DNA from: a bacterium | GTDB lineage: Bacteria; Patescibacteriota; Minisyncoccia; Minisyncoccales; Minisyncoccaceae | Direction: 5' to 3' | Assembly: GCA_023229485.1 (NCBI GenBank) | Contig: JALNZJ010000025.1 | Span: forward strand, 1 to 6,744 | Length of the DNA stretch: 6,744 nt | Part shown: piece after piece, positions 1 to 5,511 of the stretch | Layout: each line of letters begins with the position of its first letter | How positions within the stretch are numbered: the stretch's first letter is position 1 | Translations under genes and position numbers: made by a program | The notes under the pieces: model-generated | What the model was told of the DNA's origin: nothing | Databases searched by the model: none | What the model saw: only the letters and a program-made list of their open reading frames with translations

Positions 1-358
1 TTTTATTCTTATACAAGATTAGTCCATTAGTTTCCTCTTCTCCAAGGTCTTCAACAATATACCCCATCGTTCCGAATAATCTGATCATTAAATTCTCAAA
101 CCTTACATAACTAAGACTAGAAAATTTGAAATCTTTCTGAATAAATTTGATATCCTTTATATGTTCATCTTGTGTTTCTTTGATTTTGAATGCTATTAAG
201 ATTAATGCGATTACGACCGAAAAGATAATTCCATACATCAAAGCATGCCAAAAATATTGATTATTGATGGTCCATAAAAAAATTAAATAAAAAAATGTAA
301 GTCCCCAAAAAATGAAACTAAAAAAACTGACTGTTTGAGTGATTTTTTTATTCATCAT
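1..358 (-). CDS. Membrane protein with possible Mrr-like endonuclease domain (C-terminus cut off)
   Basis: The frame is open from an ATG at 358 (a second ATG follows at 355) to the window edge, giving 119 visible residues. Two hydrophobic segments, about residues 9-30 and 39-58, look like a transmembrane hairpin. A charged stretch follows (KIKETQDEHIKDIKF). From about residue 83 the text reads YVRFENLMIRLFGTMGYIVED, then GLILYKNK at the edge. In membrane-anchored Mrr_cat proteins the same pattern occurs: FE, a helix, GY.VE, then (D)LIL.K. By that alignment the catalytic Asp before LIL is Gly, so the nuclease may be inactive or the match may be chance. The gene lies 30 bp downstream of the 91-residue gene and probably shares the argS transcript. 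No Shine-Dalgarno site is visible. I am confident that this is a coding membrane protein. The Mrr link is an inference from a short partial stretch. Confidence 0.6.
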   Translation of the reverse strand, partial: MMNKKITQTVSFFSFIFWGLTFFYLIFLWTINNQYFWHALMYGIIFSVVIALILIAFKIKETQDEHIKDIKFIQKDFKFSSLSYVRFENLMIRLFGTMGYIVEDLGEEETNGLILYKNK

Positions 359-388
359 TATTATTAGTTTAATTTTGCTATTTAAAAA

Positions 389-664
389 TTATTTTGAAAT
401 TCTTTTTTTAATAACCTTATACCCATGTTCTTCCAAGTATTGCTTCATCACTTCTTCGGACCACTCTCCCGTAGCATTTTCAAACTTCATCATTGAAGGA
501 TCGTCACAATTTTCATCTATAAAATTTATTTTTCTTGAACTTACTTCAAAAAAATCATCCTCAGCCCATTTTAAAGTAATACAAAAGATTATAATTTCTC
601 CAAGGTCGGTAGCTACTTCAGCTGCCTCATCATTCATTACTCTGATTTTTTCTTTTTTAATCAT
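389..664 (-). CDS. Hypothetical 91-residue acidic protein
   Basis: I do not recognise this protein. It is soluble, rich in Glu and Asp, has no signal peptide or membrane segment, and ends in a basic tail (GYKVIKKRISK). Residues 67-82 (EWSEEVMKQYLEEHGY) look like an amphipathic helix. The start is well supported: AAGGA lies 8 nt before the ATG, one of only two clear Shine-Dalgarno sites in the window. It begins 28 bp after the argS stop and ends 30 bp before the membrane gene, so the three genes appear to form one leftward unit. The opposite strand is also open here for 115 codons (339-686), but that reading is a hydrophobic antisense product with no ribosome binding site, so I prefer this strand. 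Confidence 0.68.
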   Translation of the reverse strand: MIKKEKIRVMNDEAAEVATDLGEIIIFCITLKWAEDDFFEVSSRKINFIDENCDDPSMMKFENATGEWSEEVMKQYLEEHGYKVIKKRISK

Positions 665-672
665 TTTTTTAT

Positions 673-679
673 TCCTTCT
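673..679 (-). promoter_or_regulatory. Shine-Dalgarno site of the 91-residue gene
   Basis: On the minus strand AGAAGGA lies 8 nt before the ATG at 664. It decides both the start and the coding strand of the small gene. It stands out because most genes in this window have no such site. Confidence 0.6.
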
Positions 680-692
680 ACAATAAATATTA

Positions 693-2372
693 CTACATTT
701 TTTCTGGAGCTGAAATACCCATAATATCTAAGGTATTTTTTAAGACAATTTTTGTTGCAAGTAAAAGACTTAGCCTTGCCTCCCTAATATTCTCGTCATC
801 AACTAGGCAGTGACAATCGTTATAGAACTGGTGGAAAGCTGCTGCAAGTTCAATTGCATATTGGGGAATCCTGTGTATTTGATAATCAATAGCAGTATCT
901 TCGATGACATCTTCAAATTTAAGAAGTTGTCGTAGTAAAAATATTTCTTTTTCATGAGTTAAAAGCTGAGCATTTTTAATTTGCTTTTTTTTATTTAAAT
1001 CAATTCCTCCATTGCGAAGAACGCTACAAATACGTGCATGGGCATATTGAATATAAAAAATTGGGTTTTTCTCGGATTGTTCTTTTGCTAAGTCTATATC
1101 AAAATTCAAATGGGTGTTAGCTGATTTTTGTAAAAAGAAAAACCTTGTAACGTCTGATGATAATTCATCAAGTAAATCATCCATCGCAATCGCCGTACCT
1201 AAACGTTTAGACATTTTAACAGGCTTGCCGTCTTTTAGTACTGAAACAAATTGTAATAAAACAATCTCAAGACTATTTCCTCTTCTTTGCCATTTTTTTC
1301 GCAATATCTTAGTAATAAAAGCAAACAAGTAATTTTCCCATTTTCCTTTATGTCCTAATGCCTCTACTCCTGCCATAAGGCCCTTTACATCTCCAAAATG
1401 ATCAGCCCCCCAAATATTAATAACTTTATCAAATTTTTTAGTTTCGAATTTATATCGATGATAAGCTAAATCGCCAGCAAGATAAGTTTTAGTACCGTCT
1501 GATTTTACAATAACCCTATCTCTTTCATCTCCAAAACTACTTGACCTAAACCATATCGCACCATCTTTTTCATATGTGTGGCCTTTTTTCTTTAAATATT
1601 CTATAGTTTTTTCAACTTCTTTTTTTTCATATAAAGTTCTCTCCGAAAACCATTCATCGTAGTGAATATTAAGCCTGTCTGTAGTTTTTTTAATATTATT
1701 ATCTAATATTATTTTTGCCGCCTTTTTACCAATCGAATAAGCATCTGTTTCGTCCTTAAATCGAATTGCCAATTCGTCTATATACTCACCGCTATATTTT
1801 GCTTCAGCATCTTTTAATATAGAATGACCTAAGACATTTATTTGGTTACCATAATCATTAATATAATATGCTTTTTCGATACGATAACCAGCTTTCGCAA
1901 GAACATTGGCTAAGGTATCGCCAAATGCTCCTCCTCTTCCATTTCCAACTGTGAGTGGTCCTGTGGGATTAGCAGAAATAAATTCTACTTGAACTTTTTT
2001 ATTGCGACCGAGAGATAAATTGCCAAATTTTTCTTTATTTCTTAAAATTGTTTTAATTTGTTTGTCCAAAAATTCTTGACTTAGATAAAAATTAACAAAT
2101 CCTGGATTAACTGCTTCGATGTGCGAAAATATTTTATCTATTCCTTTAATTTTTTCTAACTCCTCTTTGATGTTATTTGCTACCTCTATCGGATTTTCTT
2201 TTTCGATCTTAGCAATTTCCATTCCAATACTTAAAGCATAATCACCATTGGCTATTTCTTTTGGTTTTAATATTTGAATATTTGGTATCTCAAATTCTGA
2301 AAAAATTGCTTTACTTTGAAGATTTTTTATTGCTTTTTCAGTATATATTTTTAATTCATTTCGTAAATTCAT
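693..2372 (-). CDS. argS: Arginyl-tRNA synthetase (ArgS)
   Basis: This is a class I aminoacyl-tRNA synthetase that charges tRNA-Arg in the cytoplasm. From the ATG at 2372 it has 559 residues, the usual length. That start has AAGGG 4 nt upstream; the frame also extends to a TTG at 2396, which I reject. In order it shows: an N-terminal Add-1 domain (GDYALSIGMEIAK, then NPGFVNFYL); the signature SANPTGPL followed by TVGNGRGG, where most ArgS have HVGHGRG; IWGADHFGDVKGL; KMSKRLGT; RFFFLQKSANTHLNFD; and a helical DALR anticodon-binding domain with the usual ending ISAPEKM. Between GHKG and NSLEIVLLQFV, about residues 345-366, sit some 22 extra residues that the family normally lacks. Residues on both sides match the family without a gap, so this is an in-frame insertion and not a frameshift. 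The stop is TAG. The gene heads a leftward unit with the two genes at 1-664. Confidence 0.96.
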   Translation of the reverse strand: MNLRNELKIYTEKAIKNLQSKAIFSEFEIPNIQILKPKEIANGDYALSIGMEIAKIEKENPIEVANNIKEELEKIKGIDKIFSHIEAVNPGFVNFYLSQEFLDKQIKTILRNKEKFGNLSLGRNKKVQVEFISANPTGPLTVGNGRGGAFGDTLANVLAKAGYRIEKAYYINDYGNQINVLGHSILKDAEAKYSGEYIDELAIRFKDETDAYSIGKKAAKIILDNNIKKTTDRLNIHYDEWFSERTLYEKKEVEKTIEYLKKKGHTYEKDGAIWFRSSSFGDERDRVIVKSDGTKTYLAGDLAYHRYKFETKKFDKVINIWGADHFGDVKGLMAGVEALGHKGKWENYLFAFITKILRKKWQRRGNSLEIVLLQFVSVLKDGKPVKMSKRLGTAIAMDDLLDELSSDVTRFFFLQKSANTHLNFDIDLAKEQSEKNPIFYIQYAHARICSVLRNGGIDLNKKKQIKNAQLLTHEKEIFLLRQLLKFEDVIEDTAIDYQIHRIPQYAIELAAAFHQFYNDCHCLVDDENIREARLSLLLATKIVLKNTLDIMGISAPEKM

Positions 2373-2419
2373 ATTTCCCTTGCATCTTCTGCACAAAATT
2401 TTATTTTATTTATCATTAT

Positions 2420-2428
2420 TTTAACAGA
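2420..2428 (-). promoter_or_regulatory. Candidate extended -10 promoter of argS
   Basis: On the minus strand TGTTAAAAT (extended -10, TGnTAAAAT) lies about 50 nt upstream of the argS ATG, just after the terminator of the preceding gene. No convincing -35 is visible, which extended -10 promoters tolerate. The region is very A+T-rich, so chance matches are likely. Confidence 0.3.
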
Positions 2429-2455
2429 AAAAAGTAAAAAAATCTATTACCTATC

Positions 2456-2483
2456 AAATAAAAATGGGATAAAAAATCCCATT
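2456..2483 (-). terminator. Intrinsic terminator containing the stop of the Cys-rich orphan gene
   Basis: An 8-bp stem, AATGGGAT with ATCCCATT (2463-2470 and 2476-2483), encloses a 5-nt loop. On the minus strand the stem runs into TTTTTATTTG. The stop codon (2482-2484) lies partly inside the stem. Orientation and T-tract fit termination of the leftward gene just upstream of argS. Confidence 0.75.
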
Positions 2484-3099
2484 ACCGTTTCTTTCTGTGA
2501 TACATTGCTTCAAACATTGATAAGGTTTCATTGTCATCGAAAATTTCCCTAATCCTTTCGTTATAAAGAAAATATGAAGCTTCTCTGTATGAGAAGTTTC
2601 TTTCTCGATAATATAATGCAAAATATAGAGAATTTTGAAATTCCTCAATCAGATGCGGAAGAATAATTCTTTCTTGCTTACATTTATTTTGATTCTCACA
2701 ATAAAGCAAGCAGCTACTATATGCATGGATCAGTGAATCGGCGATGCTTACATATTCGCCACATAAACCTAAGGATACAAATTGATAAAAAGCCTCTAGA
2801 TAAATATAAGCACTTAATAGAGGATATCCCTCGAGATTAAAATTGATGTTAAAATTATCTATCCAAGAAAGGATTAATTTTAACTCTTCAGGAGAATCTG
2901 TTTTCGGACAATTCCATATCTCTGAACAATTTTCTCGATTTGGAATATATCTTTCGATCCAAAAGCAGGGGAAAAAAGATATGTTTACAATAGTTCTGTT
3001 GAGGCAAACCACCGAATGAAGTCCCTCTACTTTCTTAATTCTGGGGTCTTCTTCGATTTCCAGCCGACGACTGCTCATTGTAGTACTATTAACAACCAT
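2482..3099 (-). CDS. Hypothetical Cys-rich helical protein
   Basis: I do not recognise this protein. From the ATG at 3099 it has 205 residues; a GTG at 3108 would add three. I prefer the ATG because AAGTGAT lies a few bases before it, whereas nothing precedes the GTG. The product has eight cysteines, including a CxxxxxC pair (ENCSEIWNC) and a CxxxCxxxxxC cluster (SSCLLYCENQNKC). From about residue 70 onward it looks helical and rich in aromatic residues, with many Tyr and Phe. No signal peptide or transmembrane segment is evident. It is monocistronic, diverges from smpB across about 100 bp, and has its own promoter candidate and terminator. Codon use and composition resemble the neighbours, so I see no sign of transfer. 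A metal-binding role for the cysteines is possible but unproven. Confidence 0.72.
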   Translation of the reverse strand: MVVNSTTMSSRRLEIEEDPRIKKVEGLHSVVCLNRTIVNISFFPCFWIERYIPNRENCSEIWNCPKTDSPEELKLILSWIDNFNINFNLEGYPLLSAYIYLEAFYQFVSLGLCGEYVSIADSLIHAYSSCLLYCENQNKCKQERIILPHLIEEFQNSLYFALYYRERNFSYREASYFLYNERIREIFDDNETLSMFEAMYHRKKR

Positions 3100-3124
3100 T
3101 TTAATCACTTTAAAATAACTAAAT

Positions 3125-3155
3125 ATAGTAAATATTAAAATTCTATCAATGTCAA
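3125..3155 (-). promoter_or_regulatory. Candidate sigma70-type promoter of the Cys-rich orphan gene
   Basis: The minus strand has a perfect -35 TTGACA (3150-3155) and a -10-like TACTAT (3125-3130) separated by 19 nt, slightly longer than ideal. Transcription would start about 20 nt before the start codon. It lies in the divergent gap shared with smpB. Confidence 0.45.
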
Positions 3156-3174
3156 TATTTGAGACTTGTCTTTT

Positions 3175-3180
3175 TATAAA
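3175..3180 (+). promoter_or_regulatory. Candidate -10 element for smpB
   Basis: TATAAA lies 21 nt before the smpB ATG in the divergent intergenic region. The position about 17 nt upstream holds no clear -35. If real, the leader would be only about 15 nt and could carry no usable Shine-Dalgarno site. Confidence 0.25.
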
Positions 3181-3201
3181 TAAGGCATTATTGTTAAAAG
3201 G

Positions 3202-3669
3202 ATGAAAATATTAGCTGAAAATCGAAAAGCTGGTTTTGACTATGAATTCATAGAAAAATTTGAAGTTGGACTGTCGCTTTTGGGGCAAGAAGTAAAATCC
3301 TTGCGTATTAGAGGTGCACAGTTAGCAGGAAGTTATGTGATGGTTCGAACTAATGATAAGTCTACAAAAGCAGAACTTTTTTGGATTGGCGGAACAATTA
3401 CCCCATATCAAGCATTAAACCTTCGCAATGACTATGATCCAAAAAGAGATAGAAGGCTGCTTTTACATCGCCGTCAAATTGGTTATTTGATAAGTAAAAT
3501 AAAGGAAAGGGGCTTGACTTTAGTGCCAATAATAGTCTATACTAAAAAACACAAAATCAAGATGGAAGTAGCATTGGCGAAAGGAAAAAAATCCTACGAC
3601 AAACGTGAGTCCATTAAGAAGAAAGATATTGAACGAAAGATTCAGGAAGAGTTAAAGACACGGGGGTGA
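3202..3669 (+). CDS. smpB: SsrA-binding protein SmpB
   Basis: SmpB binds the tRNA-like domain of tmRNA and brings it into the A site of stalled ribosomes for trans-translation. The 155 residues match the usual length and the family pattern throughout: an N-terminal ENRKAGFDYE, GLSLLGQEVKSLR in the oligonucleotide-binding beta barrel, DYDPKRDRRLLLHRRQI, LTLVPIIVYTK, and the conserved ALAKGKKSYDKRE before the basic C-terminal tail (IKKKDIERKIQEELKTRG), which probes the empty mRNA channel. About four to six extra residues (TNDKSTKAE) lengthen a surface loop near residue 50. The start is fixed by the MKILAENRKA consensus. A GG touches the ATG directly, too close to act as a Shine-Dalgarno site. 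The final codons CGG GGG TGA overlap the first 8 nt of the tmRNA gene, so tmRNA processing would cut the end off this message. Confidence 0.97.
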   Translation: MKILAENRKAGFDYEFIEKFEVGLSLLGQEVKSLRIRGAQLAGSYVMVRTNDKSTKAELFWIGGTITPYQALNLRNDYDPKRDRRLLLHRRQIGYLISKIKERGLTLVPIIVYTKKHKIKMEVALAKGKKSYDKRESIKKKDIERKIQEELKTRG

Positions 3670-4016
3670 TTTGCTTCGACAGGAATTTGAAAATAATATG
3701 GCAAGCCGAGTATTCCCTAATCTCGCTAAACTTTGGGAAAATTCATAAGTGCAAACTTATTCAAAGAACCCGCACTAGCATACGCTTAGTGCTGTCCTAT
3801 CTATAAACTCCCACCTAGTAGATTAAGGGCATCATTTTTGTGGGATAAGTTAAATCTTTTAATTTAAGGGATTTAATCGAAAATAAAATTAAATTCGAGC
3901 CATTGTTAATTTAGTCTAGTTTTTAAATGTGGTTTCGTAATTAAACTAGAACACGCTTGTAGAAGTATTATCAGAAAAATTTTTGGACGCGAGTTCATTA
4001 CTCGCCACCTCCACCA
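3662..4016 (+). ncRNA. ssrA: Transfer-messenger RNA (tmRNA, SsrA)
   Basis: This RNA rescues stalled ribosomes, acting as tRNA-Ala and then as a short message. The 5' end GGGGGTG (3662-3668) pairs over 7 bp with CACCTCC (4006-4012), followed by A and an encoded CCA (4014-4016). The third pair is the G-U wobble read by alanyl-tRNA synthetase. TTCGACAGG near the 5' end is the tmRNA D-loop signature. The T arm is GCGAG, loop TTCATTA, CTCGC (3989-4005). Pseudoknot 1 is supported by CGAG/CTCG (3707-3710, 3722-3725) interlocked with TTCCC/GGGAA (3713-3717, 3735-3739). Downstream stems are TCCCAC/GTGGGA (3809-3814, 3840-3845), an interlocked pair TTAAATC/GATTTAA and AATTTAA/TTAAATT (3850-3895), and TCTAGTTT/AAACTAGA (3915-3922, 3943-3950). 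The molecule is one piece, about 355 nt, not permuted. Its 5' end overlaps the end of smpB. Confidence 0.96.
3751..3789 (+). other. tmRNA tag reading frame (ANLFKEPALAYA)
   Basis: Just after pseudoknot 1, ATAAGT precedes GCA AAC, the usual Ala-Asn resume point. The frame reads twelve residues, ANLFKEPALAYA, and ends in TAG (3787-3789). Tags usually end in -LAA or -ALAA, which ClpX recognises; here the penultimate residue is Tyr. The resume codon is inferred from similarity to other tmRNAs. Confidence 0.8.
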
Positions 4017-4035
4017 TATAAATACTTATTTTAAA

Positions 4036-4041
4036 ATTTTG
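4036..4041 (+). promoter_or_regulatory. Tandem non-AUG start of infC (ATT TTG)
   Basis: The infC frame has no ATG before codon 37 of the mature domain. In-frame ATT (4036) and TTG (4039) are adjacent immediately before the conserved N-terminus. No Shine-Dalgarno site lies upstream, only an A+T-rich leader after the tmRNA CCA. AUU is the well-known infC start in E. coli, where IF3 represses its own translation by rejecting such codons. Either codon here would allow the same control. Confidence 0.5.
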
Positions 4042-4554
4042 AATAAAAAACCCTTATACAACAATCAAATATTGGCTAAAGATGTGAGATTAGTAAATGA
4101 AGAAGGTGAACAGTTGGGCGTTGTTTCAAAAATTGAAGCACTTGAAATGGCACGCAATAAAAACCTTGATCTTATCCAAGTAACTGAAAAAGTTGATCCA
4201 CCTGTTTGTCGTATTGGAGATTTTGGAAAGTATTTATACTCTCAACAAAAAAAAGAAAGAAAGATGGGGGGAGTAAAAAAACATGCTGGAGAGTTAAAGA
4301 TGATTAGACTTACTTTTAATATTTCCGATAATGATATTGAAACTAGAGCACTTGCAGCCGAGAAATTCTTGGCCAAGGGCGATAAAGTAAAAATTGATTT
4401 AATCCTTAGGGGAAGACAGCATTCCCTTGCAGAGTTTGGAAAGCAAAAAATTAATAAATTGGTAGAATCGCTTAAGTTAAAAATGGAAATAAAAATCGAA
4501 AAACCTTTGATCAAAGAACCAAAGGGACTGACAATGATTATTTCAAAAAAATAA
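4039..4554 (+). CDS. infC: Translation initiation factor IF-3
   Basis: IF3 binds the 30S subunit, blocks early joining of 50S and checks the start codon and initiator tRNA. The 171 residues are the usual length. The N-terminal domain shows NNQILAKDVRLVNEEGEQLGVVS and PPVCRIGDFGKYLYSQQKKE, the latter leading into the linker helix. The C-terminal domain begins at KMIRLTFNISDNDIETR and contains AEKFLAKGDKVKIDLILRGRQ and the final GLTMII strand. The start is TTG at 4039, or the ATT just before it; both are poor codons of the kind IF3 itself rejects, which suggests autoregulation. It begins about 20 nt after the tmRNA 3' end with no terminator between, and ends 1 nt before rpmI, so infC, rpmI and rplT are clearly one operon, probably continuous with smpB-ssrA. 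Confidence 0.96.
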   Translation: MNKKPLYNNQILAKDVRLVNEEGEQLGVVSKIEALEMARNKNLDLIQVTEKVDPPVCRIGDFGKYLYSQQKKERKMGGVKKHAGELKMIRLTFNISDNDIETRALAAEKFLAKGDKVKIDLILRGRQHSLAEFGKQKINKLVESLKLKMEIKIEKPLIKEPKGLTMIISKK

Positions 4555-4555
4555 T

Positions 4556-4759
4556 ATGAAAACATCAACAAAAGCTAAAACAAGAAAATCTATTTCAAAG
4601 AGATTTAGGATCACCAAGACTGGAAAAGTTATGAGAAGAGCTGTTGGACAGGACCACCTTTTAGCAAAACAGACAGGACATAAAAGAAGGAGACTTAGAA
4701 AAATGGTTGAAATGTCTGAATCTGAAGCAAAGAAAATCAAAAAATTATTAGCTATATAA
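4556..4759 (+). CDS. rpmI: Large ribosomal subunit protein bL35
   Basis: This is a small basic protein of the 50S subunit. Its 67 residues fit the family (about 65). The pattern is typical: KTRKSISKRFRITKTGKVMRR, then DHLLAKQTGHKRRRLRK, and a C-terminal SEAKKIKKLL. The ATG lies 1 nt after the infC stop and has no Shine-Dalgarno site, so translation is probably coupled to infC. The order infC-rpmI-rplT is the classical conserved operon. Confidence 0.95.
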   Translation: MKTSTKAKTRKSISKRFRITKTGKVMRRAVGQDHLLAKQTGHKRRRLRKMVEMSESEAKKIKKLLAI

Positions 4760-4777
4760 AACTGAAATCATAAAAAA

Positions 4778-5125
4778 ATGGTAAGAGTAAAAAGAGGTGT
4801 TGCCGCCCATAAAAGAAGAAAGAATATCATAAGGCAAGCTAAGGGGTTTAGATGGCATAGAAAGTCAAAATTCACTGCTGCTAAGCAGGCATTGATGAAA
4901 GCTTGGGTTTATGCTTACAGAGATAGAAAGGTAAACAAAAGAGTCAGAAGATCTCTTTGGCAGATCAGAATTGCTTCTGTGTGTAAAATAAACGATATTT
5001 CTTATAGTAAGTTTATTGCAGGATTAAAAAAGCAGAAAATTGAAATCGATAGAAAAATATTAGCAGACTTGGCTCAAAATAATCCTGAAATGTTCGCAAA
5101 AATCTTAGAAAAAGCAAAAGCCTAA
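4778..5125 (+). CDS. rplT: Large ribosomal subunit protein bL20
   Basis: bL20 binds 23S rRNA early in 50S assembly. The 115 residues match the family: a basic N-terminal extension (VKRGVAAHKRRKNIIRQAKGF), the helical segment AAKQALMKAWVYAYRDRKVNKR, the signature RRSLWQIRI, and a globular C-terminus with ISYSKFIAGLKK and NNPEMFAKILEKAKA. RWHRKSKF replaces the more common RGARSKLF; I recall similar wording in Patescibacteria, but this is memory and not a search. In Firmicutes and E. coli bL20 represses its own operon through an mRNA pseudoknot upstream of infC or rpmI. There is no room for such a leader here, because tmRNA abuts infC. It ends the operon, 18 nt after rpmI, without a Shine-Dalgarno site, and is followed by a strong terminator. 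Confidence 0.96.
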   Translation: MVRVKRGVAAHKRRKNIIRQAKGFRWHRKSKFTAAKQALMKAWVYAYRDRKVNKRVRRSLWQIRIASVCKINDISYSKFIAGLKKQKIEIDRKILADLAQNNPEMFAKILEKAKA

Positions 5126-5127
5126 CA

Positions 5128-5156
5128 AAAAACTACCCTTGAAGGGTAGTTTTTTA
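5128..5156 (+). terminator. Intrinsic terminator of the smpB-ssrA-infC-rpmI-rplT unit
   Basis: The stem ACTACCC (5132-5138) pairs with GGGTAGT (5144-5150) around the loop TTGAA, followed by TTTTTATT. It can extend by A-T pairs on the flanks. It begins a few bases after the rplT stop and is the only clear terminator downstream of smpB. The flanking A-tract on the left means it could also act weakly in the opposite direction. Confidence 0.9.
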
Positions 5157-5199
5157 TTAACATTATCATTTTTTTATGCTATCGTCGAAATGGTACATT

Positions 5200-5511
5200 A
5201 TGAATGCCAAAAAAAAATATTGTATCTTAGAAATACAATCAGCTGATAGGAGTTATTTACTTCTCTATCTTCAGCCAAAAGATAGGGTTGCGGATCTTGA
5301 TTCTTTTGATCGAGAAGAGACTGAAATTTTTCGCTTCTCAGGGAATAATCCTCTTTTCACAAGCTTAGAAATTAATAGGCCTCCTTTTAAAAGAACTGTT
5401 CATGTTTCGATTGAAAGAAAAAATGATCTATATTTCTGTGTAGTTGAAATTGGATCAAAAGCTAGAAGAGTTGAGTTTACTGCCATTGCCCCATGTTTAG
5501 CCCGAGCATAG
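5200..5511 (+). CDS. Hypothetical small protein, probably beta-rich
   Basis: I do not recognise this protein. From the ATG at 5200 it has 103 residues; the frame also opens at an ATG at 5176, which would add eight. The later start leaves room for a promoter after the rplT terminator (TATGCT at 5175-5180 could be a -10). Neither start has a Shine-Dalgarno site. Alternating hydrophobic stretches (YCILEIQ, SYLLLYLQ, RTVHVSIER, DLYFCVVEIG, RRVEFTAIA) suggest a mostly beta fold; there is no signal peptide, membrane segment or known motif. It stands alone between two terminators on the plus strand and converges on the thiouridylase-like gene. Codon use matches its neighbours. The terminator overlapping the stop codon supports a real gene. 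Confidence 0.62.
   Translation: MNAKKKYCILEIQSADRSYLLLYLQPKDRVADLDSFDREETEIFRFSGNNPLFTSLEINRPPFKRTVHVSIERKNDLYFCVVEIGSKARRVEFTAIAPCLARA

Noticed and set aside
339..686. Plus-strand open frame of 115 codons
   Set aside because: It is antisense to the 91-residue gene, is a hydrophobic low-complexity product of A+T-rich DNA, and lacks a ribosome binding site. The minus-strand gene has a strong one.
1114..1332. Plus-strand open frame inside argS
   Set aside because: It is antisense to conserved ArgS sequence, including KMSKR, and has no recognisable content.
2373..2396. TTG start at 2396 for ArgS
   Set aside because: The eight extra residues (MCRRCKGN) match no ArgS and contain the Shine-Dalgarno site for the ATG at 2372.
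2454..2648. Minus-strand open frame of 64 codons
   Set aside because: It lies in another frame of the Cys-rich gene and crosses its terminator.
3662..3700. Reading UGA as Gly or Trp so that smpB runs on
   Set aside because: SmpB already has its full length at TGA (3667), the next bases are the conserved tmRNA 5' end, and Trp is always TGG in the recognised genes.
4017..4038. bL20/IF3 leader pseudoknot before infC
   Set aside because: Only about 20 nt separate tmRNA from infC, and no stem is visible.
4242..4740. Two minus-strand open frames opposite infC and rpmI
   Set aside because: Both are antisense to clearly conserved ribosomal genes; their hydrophobic content is the expected complement of Lys-rich codons.
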